Below are positions 1-7,413 of a DNA stretch of 13,874 nucleotides, one piece after another. Position numbers and translations under genes: made by a program. The notes beneath the pieces are model-generated. The model worked only from the letters and a program-made list of their open reading frames with translations, had not been told where the DNA came from and searched no databases. The stretch comes from Gammaproteobacteria bacterium (GTDB taxonomy: Bacteria; Pseudomonadota; Gammaproteobacteria; SURF-13), in NCBI GenBank assembly GCA_023487615.1, contig JAMDBH010000109.1, positions 1 to 13,874 on the forward strand. Reading direction: 5' to 3'. Positions within the stretch are counted from its first letter, which is position 1; the number at the start of each line of letters is the position of its first letter.

Positions 1-1
1 A

Positions 2-1192
2 GAGACGGCGCGCACGCTGCTCGCGGGTTATGGCTATGAAGAGATCCGGCTGCCACTGGTCGAACAGACCGAACTCTTCGCCCGCTCCATCGGTGAGGTC
101 ACCGACATTGTCGAAAAGGAGATGTATACCTTTGAAGACCGCAACGGCGACAGTCTTTCTCTACGCCCCGAAGGCACGGCGAGCTGCGCGCGCGCCGCAA
201 TAGAACACGGACTACTGCACAACCAGACCCAGCGTCTCTGGTATAGCGGGCCGATGTTCCGCCATGAGCGCCCCCAGAAGGGCCGTTATCGCCAGTTCCA
301 TCAGATCGGCGTCGAGGTGTTCGGTTTCAACGGCCCGGACATAGATGCGGAAATGATACTCATGACGGCGCGATTGTGGCGCAAGCTGGGTCTTGAGAAT
401 TTGCTGTTGCAAATCAATTCCCTCGGCACCGCCGAAGCGCGGGCGGTCTACCGCAGCCATCTTACGAGTTATTTCGAAGGCCATCTTGATCAGCTCGATG
501 AGGACAGCCGCCGGCGCCTGCACAGCAACCCATTGCGCATCCTTGACAGCAAGAATCCAGCGATGCAAACGCTTATCGCCGGCGCGCCGCAGCTTGCCGA
601 TCATCTCGATGAGGAATCGCGGTCGCATTTTGAACGGCTTAAGGATCATCTCGACGCCGCGGGCCTGAGCTATCAGGTCAACCCCCGCCTGGTGCGCGGC
701 CTGGATTATTACGCCAAGACGGTGTTCGAGTGGACCACCGATGAGTTGGGCGCGCAGGGCACCGTATGCGCGGGCGGGCGGTATGACAGGCTGGTCGAAC
801 AGATTGGCGGCAAACCCACACCGGCGATCGGCTTCGCCATGGGCATAGAACGCTTGGTGGCGCTGCTTACCGAAAACTTGTTAACACCGCCCAGACAATC
901 TCCACATGCTTATTTTGTATTAGTCGGCGACCAGGCCGAGCGCCGTGGTCTGGTGCTTGCGGAGCAACTGCGCGACGCATTGCCGGGACTGCGGCTGGTG
1001 ATGAACTCCGGCGGCGGTAATTTCAAGAATCAGCTCAAGCGTGCCGACAAGAGCGGCGCCGACCACGCCCTGATACTCGGCAATGATGAATGCACACAGT
1101 CTGAGATCAGCATTAAGCACCTTCGTCTCGATATCGCCCAGCGCCGCATCCCGCAGTCAGGTTTGGCTGACTTCCTTTCTAAATACTTATAG
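2..1192 (+). CDS. hisS: Histidyl-tRNA synthetase (5' partial)
   Basis: Class II aminoacyl-tRNA synthetase that charges tRNA-His in the cytoplasm using ATP. The open frame runs in from the window edge: 40 codons precede the first internal ATG (122), and they read as HisRS sequence ([25 protein letters not shown]). The true start therefore lies outside, and about 25 residues are missing compared with the 424-residue E. coli enzyme. Seen in order in the 396-residue fragment: class II motif 2 [16 protein letters not shown] (about 86-100), the histidine-binding HisA motif LVRGLDYY (about 230-237), AGGRYD (about 257-262), and motif 3 GFAMGIERL (277-285). The C-terminal anticodon-binding domain follows, with [17 protein letters not shown]. 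The frame is intact to TAG. In E. coli yfgM and bamB follow directly; here they lie about 8 kb downstream. Confidence 0.97.
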   Translation, partial: ETARTLLAGYGYEEIRLPLVEQTELFARSIGEVTDIVEKEMYTFEDRNGDSLSLRPEGTASCARAAIEHGLLHNQTQRLWYSGPMFRHERPQKGRYRQFHQIGVEVFGFNGPDIDAEMILMTARLWRKLGLENLLLQINSLGTAEARAVYRSHLTSYFEGHLDQLDEDSRRRLHSNPLRILDSKNPAMQTLIAGAPQLADHLDEESRSHFERLKDHLDAAGLSYQVNPRLVRGLDYYAKTVFEWTTDELGAQGTVCAGGRYDRLVEQIGGKPTPAIGFAMGIERLVALLTENLLTPPRQSPHAYFVLVGDQAERRGLVLAEQLRDALPGLRLVMNSGGGNFKNQLKRADKSGADHALILGNDECTQSEISIKHLRLDIAQRRIPQSGLADFLSKYL

Positions 1193-1374
1193 CTAGTCTC
1201 CCAAGTCGCAGCATAGCGCTAGTTGGACTTAGTCTATGTTGCGCACCCTAATTTTCCCCTTGGGAAACCACTACCCAAATAATAATGGCTGATGTACATT
1301 TGAAAGAGGGGCTGTGACTAAGTCTCCGCATGAGTAAGAAAGGGTATGCCGTCCAGGCGGCGGAGGGGTACGTT
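1193..1374. other. Intergenic region hisS - response regulator, with inverted repeats
   Basis: This 182-base gap holds no gene. It contains a perfect 6-bp hairpin with a 3-base loop at 1253-1267 (tttccc/gggaaa). It lacks a T-tract, so it is a poor Rho-independent terminator and could be an operator. A 9-base sequence, gacttagtc at 1226-1234, recurs inverted as gactaagtc at 1316-1324. An AT-rich patch (about 1277-1286, aaataataat) could serve as a -10 region, but no good -35 match is present at normal spacing. All of this is pattern only, and the function is unknown. Confidence 0.4.
1362..1368 (+). promoter_or_regulatory. Strong ribosome binding site deciding the regulator start
   Basis: The sequence ggagggg lies 6 bases before the ATG at 1375. 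The upstream in-frame ATG at 1330 has no purine-rich site before it. The 15 residues it would add do not belong to a receiver domain, so 1375 is preferred. Confidence 0.75.
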
Positions 1375-2043
1375 ATGTTGATACGAGTGGGTTTGGTAGA
1401 CAGTCAAAGGCTGTTTCGCCAGAGCGTAGCCCTTATGCTGAACCAGGAGTCCGATATCCGCGTCGTCGGAGAGGCGTCGGACGGGCATGAGGCCTTTTCG
1501 CTCGCCATGGAAAAAAAGCCTCACATTATGCTCATGGACCTGGACCTGCCCAAGCTCAGTACCGTCAACACGATAAGGCTCATACTCGGCTGTTGCCCCA
1601 AGGTTAAAATTCTTATCCTGTCCGTTCACCACGACAATCCCCATGTCAGCATGGGCCTGGAGGCCGGTGCGGCGGGCTACGTCCTGAAAGATGTTGATCA
1701 GCACGAATTGGTACGCATCATCCGTCATTACGCCCTCGGTTCTCCCGTCAGTTCGGCCTTTTTAACCTCCTCGGAGATCATCAAGCCGGAGGCGCCCCCC
1801 GCCCCGGACACCTCGACACTCACCCGCCGTGAAGGTGAGATCATGGAATTATTATCACGGGGACAGCGCAGTCAAGAAATTGCAGATACCCTGAGTATTT
1901 CCGTTGAAACCGTTAAGGTCCACATCCAACACATCTACCGTAAAATGGGCGTTAAGAACCGGGTAGAAATGATCCTGCTCCTTAAATCCCTTCCATCCAT
2001 CCCTTTAAGAACTCCACAGCAAAGCACCCTAAATCAAGTCTAG
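1375..2043 (+). CDS. NarL/LuxR-family DNA-binding response regulator
   Basis: Predicted cytoplasmic transcription factor of 222 residues with an N-terminal receiver and a C-terminal LuxR-type helix-turn-helix. Receiver landmarks are D9 (VDSQRLF), the phospho-acceptor D55 (MLMDLDLP), S83 and K105 (GYVLKD). The output domain, about 145-200, has the classic LTRREGEIMELLSRG start and the recognition region ISVETVKVHIQHIYRKMGV. The usual second acidic residue next to D9 is serine (VDS rather than VDD), so Mg2+ binding may be altered. No histidine kinase lies beside it in this window, so partner and target genes are unknown. Neighbours are hisS upstream and a convergent small secreted protein downstream. 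The start at 1375 rests on the ribosome binding site and on the domain beginning there. The family call is firm; the biological role is not known. Confidence 0.93.
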   Translation: MLIRVGLVDSQRLFRQSVALMLNQESDIRVVGEASDGHEAFSLAMEKKPHIMLMDLDLPKLSTVNTIRLILGCCPKVKILILSVHHDNPHVSMGLEAGAAGYVLKDVDQHELVRIIRHYALGSPVSSAFLTSSEIIKPEAPPAPDTSTLTRREGEIMELLSRGQRSQEIADTLSISVETVKVHIQHIYRKMGVKNRVEMILLLKSLPSIPLRTPQQSTLNQV

Positions 2044-2050
2044 CCTTAGT

Positions 2051-2074
2051 AAAAAATAACTAGAAAGAGTTATT
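2051..2074 (-). terminator. Possible Rho-independent terminator of the propeller fragment gene
   Basis: Read on the minus strand, aataact and agttatt form a 7-bp stem with a 6-base loop (2055-2074), followed by a run of six T. The stem overlaps the TAA stop of the minus-strand gene. The stem is AT-rich and therefore weak. The region also lies directly after the response regulator stop, so it may separate the two convergent transcripts. Confidence 0.4.
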
Positions 2075-2390
2075 CGTATATGGCGATTTTATAGACACCC
2101 GGGCTCATGAGCCCGCCGTGCGTATTCTGTACCGTGTAAAGCTCATGATCCTTGTAGGTGCGCAGATCATGCCTGATGACGCCACCGTTCAGTCCCAGCC
2201 ATAGATAATCGCCCTCAAAGGCGATGCTCATGACCTTGGCGCGCGTGCTAATGTTCTGCCATTTATAAGGCAAACTCGCGGGTGCGGCCTGTTGGGATGT
2301 GGCCGCCGGCGACTCTGCGCCGTGGACCATGGAGAGATTAAACAGGGCGGCGCCAAGTAGACTCAGGGGCAGGTATTTCAGAAGCTTCAT
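2070..2390 (-). CDS. Small exported protein, fragment of a regulator-type beta-propeller
   Basis: A 106-residue protein if started at the ATG at 2390, where an AGGA lies about 10 bases upstream and a typical signal peptide begins (MKLLKYLPLSLLGAALF, cleavage probably after VHGA). An earlier ATG at 2429 would add 13 residues and spoil the signal peptide. The mature part contains AFEGDYLWLGLNGGVIRHDL, which resembles one blade of the two-component-regulator propeller repeat (pattern LWxGxxGGlxRyd). Full propeller proteins carry many such blades; only one or two fit here, and the frame ends at TAA soon after. It is either a truncated remnant or a genuine mini-protein. It converges on an orphan response regulator, a context that fits sensory function but proves nothing. 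A TATGAT at about -45 on the minus strand (2429-2434) is a possible -10 box. Confidence 0.55.
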   Translation of the reverse strand: MKLLKYLPLSLLGAALFNLSMVHGAESPAATSQQAAPASLPYKWQNISTRAKVMSIAFEGDYLWLGLNGGVIRHDLRTYKDHELYTVQNTHGGLMSPGVYKIAIYE

Positions 2391-2452
2391 GGAGTATGAT
2401 CCTGATGAAAAAAATGCAGCCCTCATCATAGCAAAAAACCGGCGGGTATCGG

Positions 2453-2482
2453 TCCTGTTCCTGACAGGATTTATGTTATAAT
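2453..2482 (+). promoter_or_regulatory. Candidate ccm promoter with palindromic operator
   Basis: A perfect -10 hexamer TATAAT lies at 2477-2482, about 50 bases before the ccmA start. The -35 position has no clear TTGACA match. Instead an inverted repeat tcctgt-5-acagga (2453-2469) covers that position, the placement expected for an activator or repressor site. The gap between the divergent small gene (start 2390) and ccmA is the only obvious place for a ccm promoter. This is inference from sequence alone. Confidence 0.5.
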
Positions 2483-2534
2483 TTTACCTTTTTATAGTGT
2501 CGCATTCCAAAATCCCTCACCAGGCCGCAGTGTA

Positions 2535-3209
2535 TTGAACTCAACGCAGACACAGCCCCGTAGGTCCGAGATAGGCAGCTCTTCAACACTACATTTAGAG
2601 GCCGTTGATCTGGAGTGCGTCCGCAGCGACCGGCTGTTGTTCACGGGGCTGAATCTATCGCTGCGGCCCGGGAACCTAATCCAGATAGAGGGGCCTAACG
2701 GGAGTGGCAAGACCAGCCTGCTGCGGATCCTGTGCGGGTTGACCTCGCCCACCCAGGGTGAAGTACGTTGGTGTGGCCGGGACATTAGAGCGGCGCGGCC
2801 GGAGTATATGGCCGCAGTGGCCTACCTCGGTCATAGCCCCGGACTAAAGGGAGATCTGACGCCGAGGGAGAACCTGGCGATAGCGCGCGGGTTCGCGGTG
2901 GCCAATGCCGCCGTCTCCGTGGATGAGGTGCTGCAGCGTCTGGAGATGAGCGATTTTGACGATCAACCGGTACGTACCCTCTCCGCGGGACAGAAACGGC
3001 GGGTGGCCCTGGCCCGACTGCTGGCCATCGAGACCACAGTATGGATACTCGATGAGCCGTTCACGGCGCTCGATCGCAGCGGCGTGAGACTGGTTGAGAA
3101 AATGCTGGCGGAACATCTGCTGCGCGGCGGGATGGCGGTCATCACCACGCATCATCCGGTGGGTATCGCCGAGTCGCATGTGACGCGGGTGGATTTGGGT
3201 AGCTCATGA
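2535..3209 (+). CDS. ccmA: Heme exporter ATP-binding protein CcmA
   Basis: ATPase of the CcmABCD complex, which drives release of heme-loaded CcmE during cytochrome c maturation; it sits on the cytoplasmic face of the inner membrane. The 224 residues show Walker A GPNGSGKT (53-60), signature LSAGQKRR (149-156), Walker B WILDEP (170-175) and a switch histidine in TTHHP (about 206). The segment LSAGQKRRVALARL and the short length (about 200-225 residues) match CcmA rather than general ABC ATPases, and ccmB-I follow. The start is unusual: no ATG lies near the beginning of the domain, and the best in-frame start is TTG at 2535. It has only a weak AGG site and adds about 18 residues before the conserved LEAVDLEC segment. 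Poor initiation may keep expression low. Confidence 0.93.
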   Translation: MNSTQTQPRRSEIGSSSTLHLEAVDLECVRSDRLLFTGLNLSLRPGNLIQIEGPNGSGKTSLLRILCGLTSPTQGEVRWCGRDIRAARPEYMAAVAYLGHSPGLKGDLTPRENLAIARGFAVANAAVSVDEVLQRLEMSDFDDQPVRTLSAGQKRRVALARLLAIETTVWILDEPFTALDRSGVRLVEKMLAEHLLRGGMAVITTHHPVGIAESHVTRVDLGSS

Positions 3210-3297
3210 TGCGGCATGAAGATGTTTGAAGCCGCATCCCCAACCCTCCCACAGGGAGGGGGTAAGCGTTGGCTGGATGAAGTTAACTTCATCCAGC
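3208..3297 (+). repeat. Three consecutive hairpins between ccmA and ccmB
   Basis: The spacer after ccmA holds three back-to-back inverted repeats. They are gatgcggc/gccgcatc (8 bp, 3208-3238, starting inside the ccmA stop codon), ccctccc-aca-gggaggg (7 bp, 3244-3260), and a perfect loop-free 26-base palindrome at 3272-3297 (half-site gctggatgaagtt). The second resembles GC-rich extragenic palindromes common in proteobacterial intergenic DNA. None is followed by a T-tract. The last ends 17 bases before the ccmB ATG, close enough to affect translation start or mRNA stability. In most ccm operons these two genes abut or overlap, so this spacer looks inserted. Confidence 0.8.
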
Positions 3298-3314
3298 GGG
3301 ATTAATAACGGACG

Positions 3315-3983
3315 ATGCTTAAGGTCTTCCAAGTAATAGTGCGCCGGGATTTGACCCTGGCACTGCGCCGCAGGGCGCAGATCGTCAATCCGCTGGTGTT
3401 TTTTGTCATTGTGGTGAGCCTGTTTCCGCTCGGCGTGGGTCCGGAGCCCAATTTATTAAAGACGCTGGCGCCGGGGGTGATCTGGGTGGCCGCGCTGCTG
3501 GCCGCGATGTTGTCACTGGAAGGGATGTTTCATTCCGATTTCGAGGACGGTTCGCTGGAACAATTGCTGCTGACTGCACACCCGGTATCGCTCACCGTGC
3601 TGGCCAAGGTGGTGGCGCACTGGCTGGTGGCCGGCCTCCCGTTAATCGTATTGGCGCCGTTGCTCGGCGTGTTGCTGCATTTGCCGGCGGAATCCATTCA
3701 GGTCCTGGTCATCACCCTGGCGTTGGGGACCCCAGTGCTCAGCCTGATTGGCGCGATTGGCGTCGCGCTCACAGTAGGGCTGCGGCGCGGCGGCGTGTTA
3801 TTATCATTGTTGGTGTTGCCCCTCTATATCCCCGTGCTCATCTTCGGGGCCGGGGCGATAGATGTGGCAAGCAGCGGCGTCTCGGCGTCCGCGCATTTGT
3901 TGATCCTGGGCGCGTTGCTGGCCCTGGCCTTGAGCCTGGCCCCGTGGGCGGCTGCGGCGGCGTTACGAATCAGTGTGGAGTAG
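3315..3983 (+). CDS. ccmB: Heme exporter membrane protein CcmB
   Basis: Integral inner-membrane partner of the CcmA ATPase in the CcmABCD complex. At 222 residues it matches the E. coli protein (220). It has a basic N-terminal segment (VIVRRDLTLALRRRAQ) and about six hydrophobic spans, the first near 26-42. The family motif region FHSDFEDGSLEQLLL falls at about 72-86, between the second span and the next. The ATG at 3315 is the first start in frame and aligns with the family. The ribosome binding site is weak (ggga about 13 bases upstream), and a 26-base palindrome lies just before it, so translation may depend on RNA structure. Followed by ccmC after 12 bases. Confidence 0.95.
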   Translation: MLKVFQVIVRRDLTLALRRRAQIVNPLVFFVIVVSLFPLGVGPEPNLLKTLAPGVIWVAALLAAMLSLEGMFHSDFEDGSLEQLLLTAHPVSLTVLAKVVAHWLVAGLPLIVLAPLLGVLLHLPAESIQVLVITLALGTPVLSLIGAIGVALTVGLRRGGVLLSLLVLPLYIPVLIFGAGAIDVASSGVSASAHLLILGALLALALSLAPWAAAAALRISVE

Positions 3984-3995
3984 TGAGACATAACG

Positions 3996-4778
3996 ATGTG
4001 GGTATGGCTACATAAATTCGGTTCCCCCAGGTATTTCTTTACGATCTCCGGGCGGTTGCTCCCCTGGTTAGGCGGCGCAACCCTTTTATTGCTGGCGGCG
4101 GGACTTTATCTCGGCCTGTTCGCCTCGCCGGCCGATTACCAGCAACGCGACAGCGTGCGCATCATGTATATCCACGTGCCGAGCGCGTGGAACTCCATGT
4201 TCATTTATCTCTTGATGGCGGTCTCCGCGGCGATAGGGCTGATCTGGAATATCAAGATCGCCGACATTGTCGCTGCGGTCTCGGCGCCGATCGGCGCCTC
4301 CTTTACCTTCCTCACCCTGGTAACCGGTTCGCTGTGGGGCAAACCCATGTGGGGCACTTGGTGGGAGTGGGATGCCCGGCTCACTTCGGAACTGATCCTG
4401 CTGTTTTTGTATCTCGGCTACATGGCGCTGCAATCCGCATTCGAAGACCGCCGCACGGCGGCGCGCGCCTCGGCGGTGCTCGCCATCGTGGGCGCGGTCA
4501 ACGTGCCTATCATTTATTACTCGGTGCAGTGGTGGAACACCCTGCATCAGCCGCAGAGCCTGGGCGTGGGCATGTCCACCATAGACGTGAGCATGCTGGT
4601 TCCGCTGCTCTTGATGGCGCTGGCATTCAAGCTGTTTTTTTTCACCGTGCTGCTGATCCGCACGCGCAGCGAGGTGCTGGAGCGCGAGCGCAATAGCGGG
4701 TGGGTGCAGGAGGTTATCGAGGAGATGGCGGCCAAAACAGAAACCAATCTCGGCAGGAGCGGCAATGAATATCGCTGA
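3996..4778 (+). CDS. ccmC: Heme-handling protein CcmC
   Basis: Inner-membrane heme-handling protein that presents heme to CcmE. The 260 residues show about six membrane spans, the tryptophan-rich WWD domain WGTWWEWDARLTSEL (about 119-133), and the two conserved histidines H60 (YIHVPSAW) and H184 (NTLHQPQS). These fall at the same numbers as the axial heme ligands of E. coli CcmC. The C-terminal tail is charged and cytoplasmic (RTRSEVLERERN onward). The gene lies 12 bases after ccmB, and its end overlaps the ccmD start by 14 bases, implying translational coupling. Confidence 0.97.
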   Translation: MWVWLHKFGSPRYFFTISGRLLPWLGGATLLLLAAGLYLGLFASPADYQQRDSVRIMYIHVPSAWNSMFIYLLMAVSAAIGLIWNIKIADIVAAVSAPIGASFTFLTLVTGSLWGKPMWGTWWEWDARLTSELILLFLYLGYMALQSAFEDRRTAARASAVLAIVGAVNVPIIYYSVQWWNTLHQPQSLGVGMSTIDVSMLVPLLLMALAFKLFFFTVLLIRTRSEVLERERNSGWVQEVIEEMAAKTETNLGRSGNEYR

Positions 4779-4935
4779 ATTTTTTCACATGGGCGGGTAT
4801 GGCTTTTATGTGTGGGGCTCTTACGGTGTCGCGCTGGTGGTGTTCACCGTGAATATCGTATCGGCGCTGCGCAACAAGCAAAGGGTGCTGCATAGTCTGA
4901 TGCGTTCCGCCGCCCGTAACAGGAGCCGCACATGA
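4765..4935 (+). CDS. ccmD: Heme exporter small subunit CcmD
   Basis: A 56-residue membrane protein of the CcmABCD complex, which holds CcmC and CcmE together and is needed for release of holo-CcmE. It begins MNIAEFFHMGGYGFYVWGSY, the typical CcmD opening (F-x-x-MGGYGxYVW). One membrane span follows (about 20-34, GVALVVFTVNIVSAL), then a basic tail (RSAARNRSRT). The gene overlaps the ccmC end and shares an ATGA with ccmE, exactly the slot ccmD occupies in other operons. The aggagc inside the ccmC end (about 4756-4761) is a usable ribosome binding site. Confidence 0.95.
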   Translation: MNIAEFFHMGGYGFYVWGSYGVALVVFTVNIVSALRNKQRVLHSLMRSAARNRSRT

Positions 4936-5405
4936 CCCCGCGCCGCCAACGTATGATGCTGGTGATTTTAGTATTGCTGGGCGTAGGCACCGCCGTCGCG
5001 CTCACCCTCAACGCCTTTCGCGGCAATATGGTGTACTTTTACGGTCCCAGTCAGCTCGGCACGGTGGAGAAGGCGCACGAACGCAATCTGCGTCTGGGCG
5101 GCCTCGTGGAGCAGGGCAGCGTCAAGCGCGAGGACGATGGGCTCACGGTGCACTTCATGGTGACGGACACGGTGAAGAGCGTGCCGGTGATTTACAAAGG
5201 TATCCTGCCGGATCTGTTCCGCGAAGGCCAGGGTGTCGTTGCGCAAGGAAGGCTGACGCAGGATGGCGTGTTTATGGCGAGTGAGGTATTGGCCAAGCAC
5301 GATGAAAATTACATGCCGCCGGAAGTCGCGGAGGCGATGAAAGAGGCGAAGCAAGGCGCACCGCAATTTTCCGGTACGCTGATGCAAGGAGGGGTGGGTA
5401 AATGA
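4932..5405 (+). CDS. ccmE: Heme chaperone CcmE
   Basis: Membrane-anchored periplasmic chaperone that carries heme covalently from CcmABCD to CcmF/CcmH. Of 157 residues, the N-terminus is a basic signal anchor (MTPRRQRMMLVILVLLGVGT), followed by the small beta-barrel (OB-type) domain. The covalent heme-binding histidine is H123 in the motif HDENY, with the conserved tyrosine at 127; this is the proteobacterial H-x-x-x-Y form. A flexible tail follows (YMPPEVAEAMKEAKQG). The start shares ATGA with the ccmD stop, and the end shares ATGA with the ccmF start. Confidence 0.97.
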   Translation: MTPRRQRMMLVILVLLGVGTAVALTLNAFRGNMVYFYGPSQLGTVEKAHERNLRLGGLVEQGSVKREDDGLTVHFMVTDTVKSVPVIYKGILPDLFREGQGVVAQGRLTQDGVFMASEVLAKHDENYMPPEVAEAMKEAKQGAPQFSGTLMQGGVGK

Positions 5406-7405
5406 TTCCCGATATCGGCCATTTTGCACTGATTTTGGCGCTGGGTATGGCCTTGATACAAGCCATACTCCCCATCGCCGGCGCTGCGCGCGGCATCGCT
5501 TCCTGGACGGCGGTCGCCCGGCCGGCGGCGCGCGGGCAATTTGTATTTTTAATGATAGCGATGGTTTGTCTGTGGTATTCGTTTATCGTTAACGATTTTT
5601 CCGTGCGCTATGTCGCCAGCAATTCCAATTCGGCGCTGCCGTGGGAGTATCGTATGGCCGCGCTGTGGGGCGCCCATGAAGGTTCGCTGCTGTTGTGGGT
5701 GTGGATCCTGGGGCTTTGGACCGTGGCGGTGACCTTCTTCAGTCGCAGCCTCCCAGAGGCCTTTGTGGCACGGGTGCTGGGGGTGATGGGCCTGGTGAGT
5801 ATTGGGTTCTTGTTATTCATGCTGCTCACCTCCAATCCCTTCGACCGGTTATTTCCCGCGGCCGTCGAGGGGCGCGATTTGAATCCGCTGTTACAGGACA
5901 TCGGCCTGATCGTTCATCCGCCGATGTTGTATATGGGATATGTCGGTTTCTCGGTGGCTTTCAGCTTCGCCATCGCCGCCCTATTGGGCGGGCAGTTGGA
6001 CGCCGCGTGGGCGCGCTGGTCGCGGCCCTGGACGACCGTCGCCTGGTCGTTCCTGACGCTCGGCATCACTCTCGGAAGTTGGTGGGCCTATTACGAACTC
6101 GGCTGGGGCGGCTGGTGGTTTTGGGACCCGGTCGAGAACGCCTCGTTCATGCCCTGGCTGGTCGGCACCGCGTTGATACACTCTTTGGCGGTGACCGAAA
6201 AACGCGGCGGTTTCAAGAGCTGGACCGTGCTGTGCGCGATCTTCGCCTTCTCTCTGAGCCTGTTGGGAACCTTCCTGGTGCGCTCCGGCGTGCTGACCTC
6301 GGTACACGCCTTCGCCACCGATCCCGAGCGCGGGTTTTTTATCCTGGTGTTTCTCGCCATCGTGGTGGGCGGGTCGCTGCTGTTGTACGCCTGGCGCGCG
6401 CCGAGTGTCGGAGTGGGCGGCGCCTTCAGTTTGATTTCGCGCGAGACGTTCTTGCTCGGCAATAATGTTCTGTTCGTCACCGCCGCCGCTACTGTATTGC
6501 TCGGTACGCTTTATCCGCTGGGGCTCGATGCCCTGGGCTTGGGTAAGATCTCGGTCGGCCCGCCCTATTTTAATGCCGTGTTTGTCCCTTTGATGGTGCC
6601 AATCGTGTTTCTCATGGGCATCGGCCCCATCGCGCGCTGGAAGCAGCAGAGCCTGCCTGAGCTTGCAGTGCGTCTGCGCTGGGCCCTGGCCGCAAGTGTG
6701 GTCACCGCCCTGGTGTTGCCGGTGTTGATGGGGAAATGGTCGTTTATGGTCAGCCTGGGGCTGTTGATGGCGGCGTGGATCATCGCCACTGTGGGGCAGA
6801 GCCTGTGGTCCAAGCTGATGCGTAACGGCGTGTCCGGATTCAAGTCGGCCGCGCTCGGCATGCCGCGCGGATTCTATGGCATGTCGTTGGCGCACTTCGG
6901 AATCGCGGTATTTATCATTGGAGTGACGATCTCCGGCGGATACAGTCTGGAGAAGGAGTTGCGCATGGCGCCCGGCGACAAGGTGGAACTGGCCGGCTAC
7001 ACCTTCCGCTTCCAGGGCGCCTCCGAGATAAAAGGCCCGAACTACCAGGCGGTGCGTGGCAGGATAGAGGTCAGTAAGGGAGATAAGATGCTCCCTGTGA
7101 TGGAGCCCGAAAAGCGCGTCTATCTGGTGCAGCAGAATCCGATGACCGAGGCGGCCATTGATGCCGGTCTCTTGCGTCACCTGTACATCGCGCTGGGTTC
7201 GCCTGCAGGCGAGGGCGGGGCTTGGAGTTTGCGTTTGTATTATAAACCCTTCGTGCAGTGGATCTGGATGGGACCGTTATGCATGCTGTTCGGCGGCTTG
7301 CTGGCCGCTACTGACCGCCGTTACCGTCTCGCCCGCCGCCACGCCGTCTCCGAGCCGGAACCCGCCGAGGGATTGGCAGACGCAGGGGCCAAAGCGTCCG
7401 GCTGA
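5402..7405 (+). CDS. ccmF: Cytochrome c heme lyase subunit CcmF
   Basis: Large inner-membrane protein of the holocytochrome c synthetase module, thought to reduce heme and ligate it to apocytochrome thiols together with CcmH/CcmI. The 667 residues are close to the E. coli length. The WWD domain GWGGWWFWDPVEN is at about 235-247. Conserved histidines are H172 (IVHPPMLYMGYVG), H260 (ALIHS), H302 (SVHAFA) and H498 (SLAHFG), matching in order the four heme-ligand histidines described for CcmF. There are many membrane spans throughout, a periplasmic domain at about 515-620, and a last span near 620-645. The start overlaps the ccmE stop (ATGA). A long antisense open frame over this gene is a shadow. 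Confidence 0.98.
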   Translation: MIPDIGHFALILALGMALIQAILPIAGAARGIASWTAVARPAARGQFVFLMIAMVCLWYSFIVNDFSVRYVASNSNSALPWEYRMAALWGAHEGSLLLWVWILGLWTVAVTFFSRSLPEAFVARVLGVMGLVSIGFLLFMLLTSNPFDRLFPAAVEGRDLNPLLQDIGLIVHPPMLYMGYVGFSVAFSFAIAALLGGQLDAAWARWSRPWTTVAWSFLTLGITLGSWWAYYELGWGGWWFWDPVENASFMPWLVGTALIHSLAVTEKRGGFKSWTVLCAIFAFSLSLLGTFLVRSGVLTSVHAFATDPERGFFILVFLAIVVGGSLLLYAWRAPSVGVGGAFSLISRETFLLGNNVLFVTAAATVLLGTLYPLGLDALGLGKISVGPPYFNAVFVPLMVPIVFLMGIGPIARWKQQSLPELAVRLRWALAASVVTALVLPVLMGKWSFMVSLGLLMAAWIIATVGQSLWSKLMRNGVSGFKSAALGMPRGFYGMSLAHFGIAVFIIGVTISGGYSLEKELRMAPGDKVELAGYTFRFQGASEIKGPNYQAVRGRIEVSKGDKMLPVMEPEKRVYLVQQNPMTEAAIDAGLLRHLYIALGSPAGEGGAWSLRLYYKPFVQWIWMGPLCMLFGGLLAATDRRYRLARRHAVSEPEPAEGLADAGAKASG

Positions 7406-7413
7406 TCTACCCC

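Noticed and set aside
1330..1374. Earlier ATG start for the response regulator
   Set aside because: No ribosome binding site before 1330; the receiver domain begins at the ATG at 1375, which has ggagggg 6 bases upstream.
4187..4696. 169-codon plus-strand open frame inside ccmC
   Set aside because: The ccmC frame has both conserved histidines and the WWD motif; this frame shows no recognisable family features.
5981..7180. 399-codon open frame on the minus strand
   Set aside because: It lies wholly within ccmF, whose conserved histidines and WWD motif prove the plus frame. The translation is low-complexity (rich in H, Q, R, G) with no signal or domain, as expected for antisense to a GC-rich membrane-protein gene.
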